NCBI GenBank assembly: GCA_036320915.1
Contig: JAXBDG010000016.1
Coordinates: 682,001-746,000, forward strand
Direction: 5' to 3'
Length of the DNA stretch: 64,000 nucleotides
DNA from: Linnemannia elongata
Taxonomy: Eukaryota; Mortierellomycota; Mortierellomycetes; Mortierellales; Mortierellaceae
Shown here: piece by piece, positions 58,607-64,000 of the stretch
Layout: each line of letters opens with the position of its first letter
How positions within the stretch are numbered: the first letter of the stretch is position 1
Position numbers and translations under genes: made by a program
The notes under the pieces: generated by a model
Database searches by the model: none
What the model saw: the letters and a program-made list of their open reading frames with translations, nothing else
What the model was told of the DNA's origin: nothing

Positions 58607-61600
58607 CTAATAGACAACAACCTCAGAAACTGTCGCACCAGCGGGGGTACCATCATCCGTCAAAGCACCTTCCACTACCAACTTTACAAACCTTGCCTTC
58701 ACCCTCTCCGCCAACGATACATCACTCGTATTGCCCAATCTAACCTTCACAGCATTCGCATCCTGCGCATCATACGGCGCCGTAATCTTAACCTTATCCA
58801 CCTTCGCCACCTCCTTCATCCCCGCATCTTCAGCACTGTTACCAACAAAGACGGCATAGTTGACAGGCGGGTTATGGTTGAAATTGAAATGGAATCCCTT
58901 GATGGACTGTGTGCGGCCCAAGTCGATAGTCATAGACGCCGGCGCGCGAGTGCTGGGACGCCAGTAGGTCGCGTTAGATCCGTCCACGGCTGCGAGTGCG
59001 TATTGACCAGGGAGAATGGGATCTTTGGAAATGACCGAGCGTGGGCATTGGGCCTTGTTTCCGGGGACTAGTGTTCCGTTCAGGTCGCTCCTGTACGTTC
59101 CCACCGTTAGCGTCTGTCCTACCGCCAACTGACTTTTTTTTTTTCATGAGGAAGAAAATCAAAAATTGATTAGCAATTTGCCTTAGAATAAGAAGACTTG
59201 TTTCTTCAAACAAAGCAGACAACTAGAGCCAAAATGACAATAGGACTTACTATTTTCCAGCCTTGCGGTTACGATCTCCAATACGAACACAAGCCTTCTT
59301 GCCTTTCCCGCCAGCCCGCCTCGTCACAGTCGTCTTGTCCCCTGCTACCGTAACATCAAACACACTCCCCTGCCACTTCATTCCCTTGACTGTGAAGCCT
59401 CCAGGCGCCAACTGTGGCGGCAGCGTCGGGTCCAAATAGAAGCAATCCAATCTCGGTCTGTATCCCGTGAACCCATGCGTCCAAATCTGGAGGTACCCAC
59501 CATTGCCCGTCAAGAAAGTATACGCCGGGTTGGTATGTCCATTGTCCGCATAGACATCGCTCGTCTGCTCCGAGAACTGGTGGAACGGCTCGCGGACATA
59601 AGGCTCAGAACTCTGCAAGAGGTACGTGAACGCCTCGCAACCCTGGTACGACAACTGTGCAGAGTCAATACTGAAAATCGAGTAAGTCATCCCGGGGCCA
59701 TTAGGACTGTTGGCGCCCGCATAAAAGGCGAGATCACCCTTGGGGTTACGGACAGGGTACTCGAGAGGGTAAATCAAGAGGACAACATCTGCTTGTTTCA
59801 CGGGGGTTGTGGCGTTGAAACCGTCGTATTCGAGAACAATATTGGACGAGTTGTCGTAGAGGATTGCAATGTTGTCGGCGATGTCACTCCAGTTGCTGGG
59901 CGTTAATGAGGAGATACCCAGGATCTTGGCTGCCTCGATGCTGTTCCTGAGGGTCACTGATGCTCCTGCATTGGTGAATGCTGCGTTATCCTTAAAGTTG
60001 GCGTATTCATCTGGATCCGTCTACATTAGAATCACACATAAAATAAATAAATAAATAAGGGTTAGTCTCTGGCGCGAATTGAAGGAGTACTGTATCGAAC
60101 ATTCAAAAGTAACAAGCAAAGAACTTTACCTCGTTCTTGGTTGTAAACCCACTATTTGAATAAAGAGGTAAAGGAAATGAATGTGCATGTCAGAACACCA
60201 TGGACATCCTACATAAGGCTCATGCATGTGGGTCCTAATAATTAGAAGGTGTACTTACGGTGTGCCAGTCTGGCGGATGACCTGGCTGCCCCAAAAGTCA
60301 GAGACGGCCTTCATAATGGGGTATCCATAGTCAGCGAGCCAAGTCTTGTTGTTGGTTGACAAAAAGTACTGCCACTGTGCTAGCGCAATGTCGTTGTTCA
60401 AGTGGTACTCGTAATCATAGCATGGGCCAATTCCTATCATACCGAAGCAACAGGCAGAAATTAGCAATTGAAAGTTATTTAGGCATTGAAACACCATTAA
60501 CAAGAATTGTGTAAAGCGGATAAATTTACCAGTGCAGTCACCGTAGCGGAAGGCAACCCATGGGTACAAAAGTCCAGATCGATTGAACTGCTTAGCATTC
60601 TTCATCGCGGCGCCGAGGTTCTTGGTGCGGTAGTTGTTAATGCTCATCGCATAGTCCGGGAACAATGACAAAAGACTTGGGTACATCCATGTATCAGCAT
60701 CCCAAAAGATTCCTGCCGCATACGAGTCTGACGTCAAACCAGCTGGAGCAATACTGTTGTCGCCTAAACCCTTGCCCTCACGACCACTGCGGACGTTGCT
60801 CAAGAGATGGAACAAGCTGGATCGGGTTGTTGTCTGGATCTCGGTGAGGAGACTGGTTGATTTGCTGGTGCTGTTGCTAGATCTCTTCTCAGCACCGTGG
60901 ATGGTCACCTCGCCGCCATCAGACCAGAGGGTCTCCCAGGCGGCCTTATGTTCCTTGACCACACTCTCCCATCCATCTTTCCGTGCTTGCTTAGCCGCCT
61001 TCAGTGCCGTGCCTCGCTCAGTTCCCTCAAAGGCATCGGAGGAAGCAATACCAACTGCCTTGAAAACCGAGATCTTGCCACTGGAAGGAACTGTGACTGA
61101 GTAGGACTGAGCAACGGTAGCAGAGTTCTTGACATCGGTCTTAAGACCAACACTTTCAGGAGTATCAACAGATGAGATTTTGGCAGTCTTCTTGTCGGAC
61201 GAGACGATGCTGAGGGCTGAGACCTCCCAGGCGGTGACATTGGTGATCCCCGATGGTCGCACAGCAGAGTAGATTGCATAGGGTAACTCGTTCTCGTTCA
61301 CTTTGCCAGCCTGCTCGCCCTCAACTCGCTGTGCGCCAGCGCCATCAATCGCATCCGTGATTACAACTTGTTGACCATCAGCCAAACCAGAGACATCCAG
61401 ACGGACGAGACCCAGAGTAGGGCGCGATCGATGCGCCAGGACGGTATAGTGAAGGAGAATGTCGCTCGAGGCGGAGCCGTTGTTTGTAGAAGTGAACGGC
61501 GACCAGACGACGGTGGTCTCGACGATGCCATCACGCATAGAGAGCGACTGGGAGAAGGACTTTATCTGTTTGTGATCAACATTGACCCGATAGGTTGCCG

Positions 61601-62200
61601 AATCATTGGTGCTGGACCCTGGGGCAGAGGAAACGGTGAGGTACAGCGACGTCCATGTCGGGAGCAACGAAATCACTTGCTCGCCTCCATTTTGTTCCTA
61701 TGTGTTGTTACGTCAAATAGGGTCATAGCGTTAGTTCTCTCAATTTTAGTGGGCAATTGCTTTCACATCAAGGGACACCACAATTACTAACGTAAGAAAC
61801 AAAAAGAGGGAAAGGATAATTACGAATATTGACTTACAAAGTTGGTGCCCCGTGTCTTGTTCTGGAGTCCATAAAAGCCCGCAACAATCGAAGCCGTTTG
61901 GCGGAGGGAAAAGAGAGGCCAGCCCTGGGTTCCATTCATGTCATCATAGTCAATTGCCGGATGGATACGAAGACCCATGCCCTCGACGGGCAATCTAGCA
62001 CCAATGTATCCGTTGGAGACGTAGGGCTCGGCCTGGAAGGACGTAGTGTTCATACTGGTTGTGCGGAAGATCCATTCGTCGTCGGAGGACGAGGAGGGCA
62101 TCGCACCTGTGGCGATGGGGGATCCAGACGAAAAGATAGGTATAACCGCCACAATGACGGCGGTAAGGCTCACGACGAGCCGCATTGGGTTCGAACGCAT
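58607..62200 (-). CDS. ATH1: Acid trehalase (GH65)
   Basis: Hydrolyses trehalose to two glucose molecules, in the vacuole or at the cell surface. Exons: 62200-61838, 61697-60530, 60433-60259, 60151-60130 (22 nt), 60020-59251, 59132-58607; 3,024 nt, 1,007 residues, normal for fungal acid trehalases. The N-terminus MRSNPMRLVVSLTAVIVAVIP is a signal peptide or anchor. N-terminal beta-sandwich: YVSNGYIGARLPVEGMG. (alpha/alpha)6 barrel: GIFWDADTWMYPSLLSLFP (~453) and YEYHLNNDIALAQWQYF, where the Glu (~519) is the GH65 general acid. The C-terminal ~170 residues resemble a discoidin-like domain (IDLGRTQSIKGFHFNFNH). Many N-glycosylation sequons. The last splice acceptor follows an A run rather than pyrimidines, which is odd. 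The gene symbol follows yeast Ath1. Confidence 0.9.
60130..60151 (-). other. ATH1: 22-nt exon of the acid trehalase gene
   Basis: Bounded by CAAATAG before and GTAAAG after. It encodes PGFTTKNE across the phases left by its neighbours, joining QTGTP to TDPDEYANFKD. The joined sequence matches the family's TxxxMTDPDEYAN-type motif and keeps the frame; skipping would shift it (22 nt is not a multiple of three). Confidence 0.75.
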
Positions 62201-63489
62201 GGTACTTTGTCGTCTGTTCCCTGCGTATTATGAACGAAGGAGAAAGGGAGGGAGACAAATGTCAATGAATAGAAAAGAGATGAAAATTACGAAGGAGAAT
62301 GAGGGAGCAAAGTGAGGAAAAGAGCGATCAATGGGGCGAGAAGTAACAGTAGAAAAAAGTGAGGGGAGGAAGAGGAACAATAAAAAAAAAAAAAAAGGGT
62401 GGGCAAACAGGGTGAATCAAGATAAGTTGCCGGTATTTAAGCGTAAACGATTCTCGGTTTTATGAATGCAGGTACTTGCTAACGACTAGCAGAAACGCCT
62501 TGCAACTGGGCCAGGACGAAACGTCATGTTGCGGTAATTTACCAATGGTCTTCTTGGGCTTTGGGTTTGGAGTGTGTATGCAAGGCTGCTACTGCGATAA
62601 TCGGCTAGGTTAGCAGGGTATGAACGGTAGACCGGTTCCTGTTGAGTAAAGTTTGTTTTGGTGGGGTAAGAAAGACAATGCAAGGACGAGAGGTACGCGA
62701 GAGAAGAAGGAAGGGTCATGGGCCAAAACGGCTATTCTCTTTGGGCGACCAAGGCCTGCATGACTCTAGTCCTCATTGGCGCTAGGAAGAAGGGAGAGGC
62801 GACACAATCCACGGGTATGTGGAGTAAGCCCAAGAAAAAGTGACAAAGGGCCCAAAACGAGAGCAAGAAAAACCACCCCCGCTTTACCCCACAGCCTTAT
62901 CTTTCTGTTTTTGGTCGTTAGGTCATCCGAAAACAAACAAGAAAAGCACGCAAGCTACCAAAAGATAGGGTACAATGGCTCTGATAGGATGCATATGGAC
63001 AACGATGCAGCCTGAATGGCTAGTTGCACCCAACGAGTAGCCTTTCGACTAGAATACAGATGAAAATATTAGCCCGACGCGCCGTTTATCCGCTCGCTTG
63101 ACTCGAAGGTGTACACGGATACTTTTTTTCATGTTACCCAACCGACAAGGTCTTATCTCTGGTACCTCTGTTGTGGTATCCACTCAAATTGCTGGTAGTG
63201 TGAGTTCCAGTCTGAGTTCTGAGTAACAAGACATGTACCTCTTTCTGATTGTTACCCCATCTGTCCCTGTTTACGGTTCATTCTGATTTCAAGATGATTC
63301 GTTGCATGGGAAAAGGAGGTCCTGATGGCAAGGTGAGGGGGACAGAAGAAGCGACGTCAACAAAGGGTGGACGGTAAGAGTGGCGTAAAAAAGAAGAGAA
63401 GAATGGAAAGAACAGCGCTAAAAATTGTTTGTATTCAAAATGATCTATGTGCCTTAAATAGTCTGAGAATGTGGTGCGAAAAAGGGATG
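62201..63489. other. Upstream region of acid trehalase; no gene recognised
   Basis: 1.3 kb between the trehalase start and the stop of the membrane-protein gene at the window edge. An A run lies at about 62382-62396 and a purine-rich leader at 62220-62380. Short frames at 62486-62719 (minus) and 62776-63015 (plus) lack convincing features. Confidence 0.45.
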
Positions 63490-64000
63490 TCACACCTCAT
63501 CGAGTGCCTCCTCATACGAGAACCCACTATCCGCATTCTTGACAACCTCGGGGTACAACCGCATCTTCGTATAAAACCGCCACAGCACAAAGTACAGGTA
63601 TCCATTCAACAGCCAATCCACTGCCATCCCCACAACCACCACCAGCACAAACGTATCCACCTTTGTCCCACAATAGAATGTCGGTGGTAATTTTATAGTC
63701 GAAGATCCATCCCCCTCGACGACAACAGTGGCATACGCAGAAGGGTCGAGACATGCACCTTGCATCCGGTCCTTGTTCAATGCCAGCTCATATGCTACTA
63801 GTCCAATCCTGGCCACGGATAAGAACATCACCAGCCATTGGACAAACACATACATCCTCGTCAACATGTACGACCACTAGGTACAAAACAAAAAAGAGAG
63901 GTACGTTAGCTGATTAATTTTATCTTGTTGCCAACAGACACTGTTCCTCTGACACACACCACCCAATTTACATTGAATTGCGCGATAAACGCGATGGCAG
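63490..64000 (-). CDS. Multi-pass membrane protein, last two exons (5' end outside window)
   Basis: Exon 63876-63490, preceded by an exon ending at 63972 that runs off the window (intron 95 nt, GTAAAT...CTAG). The visible 138 residues read AIAFIAQFN, then WSYMLTRMYVFVQWLVMFLSVARIG in part (a membrane segment). A lumenal or extracellular loop follows with two Cys, then a second long hydrophobic segment (TFVLVVVVGMAVDWLLNGYLYFVLW), and a short acidic tail ending SYEEALDEV. At least two, probably three, membrane helices are visible. I do not recognise the family. Strand and frame are supported by hydrophobicity and by the codon use. Confidence 0.65.

Noticed and set aside
62180..62200. GGTTCGAAC, resembling a tRNA T-arm
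   Set aside because: It lies within the first coding exon of the acid trehalase gene, and no acceptor stem or anticodon arm can be folded around it.
1..64000. CRISPR arrays, bacterial operons, rRNA or tRNA genes
   Set aside because: None seen. Direct repeats are coding repeats or microsatellites without regular spacers. No T-loop consensus with matching stems was found by eye; a tRNAscan run would be decisive.
1..64000. Secondary-metabolite or defence gene cluster
   Set aside because: The neighbouring genes belong to unrelated housekeeping and signalling functions. No synthase, transporter or regulator grouping was seen.

Overview
This is a 64 kb piece of a fungal nuclear genome. Protein-coding genes are split by short GT-AG introns, mostly about 95-150 nt. 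Coding sequence prefers C or G at third positions, intergenic DNA carries long A or T homopolymers, and there are no operons or ribosome binding sites. A cobalamin-dependent methionine synthase, a dynactin p27 gene, very long hybrid histidine kinases with kinase and AAA modules, and an F-box/LRR protein together point to an early-diverging lineage. Mortierellomycota/Mucoromycota is my best guess. That placement is inference from gene content, not from a database search.

Layout. 1-21.6 kb: two very large paralogous hybrid histidine kinases, convergent (tail to tail, 264 bp apart), with matching intron positions. The left one is cut by the window edge. 22.4-25 kb: mitochondrial ribosomal protein uL10m (minus) diverging from an RNA polymerase I RPA34-like subunit (plus). 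26.2-26.5 kb: a small orphan gene. 27-31.8 kb: B12-dependent methionine synthase (minus), diverging from a probably peroxisomal enoyl-CoA isomerase/hydratase (32.8-34.3 kb). 34.9-36.5 kb: F-box protein. 37.6-44.6 kb: a gene for a ~2,100-residue low-complexity repeat protein I do not recognise. 46.1-47.4 kb: dynactin subunit 6, with an apparent 6-nt micro-exon, diverging from a long LYR-motif protein (47.9-49.1 kb). 49.7-50.2 kb: a small secreted beta-trefoil-like protein. 53.0-54.6 kb: an O-fucosyltransferase-like type II membrane protein. 57.5-58.4 kb: a GH16 protein with an N-myristoylation-type N-terminus instead of a signal peptide. 58.6-62.2 kb: acid trehalase (GH65). 63.5-64 kb: the last exons of a membrane protein running off the window.

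The genes do not form one pathway. The points most worth a second look are the inverted pair of giant sensor kinases (a probable pseudokinase module, a cryptic pseudo-receiver in the linker, a cysteine-rich insert in only one copy), the repeat protein, the 6-nt micro-exon, the GH16 enzyme with a predicted lipid anchor, and a ~240 bp diverged repeat present twice in opposite orientation. Splice sites were assigned by reading frame, GT-AG borders and, where possible, comparison between paralogs or with remembered family sequences. No RNA evidence was available.
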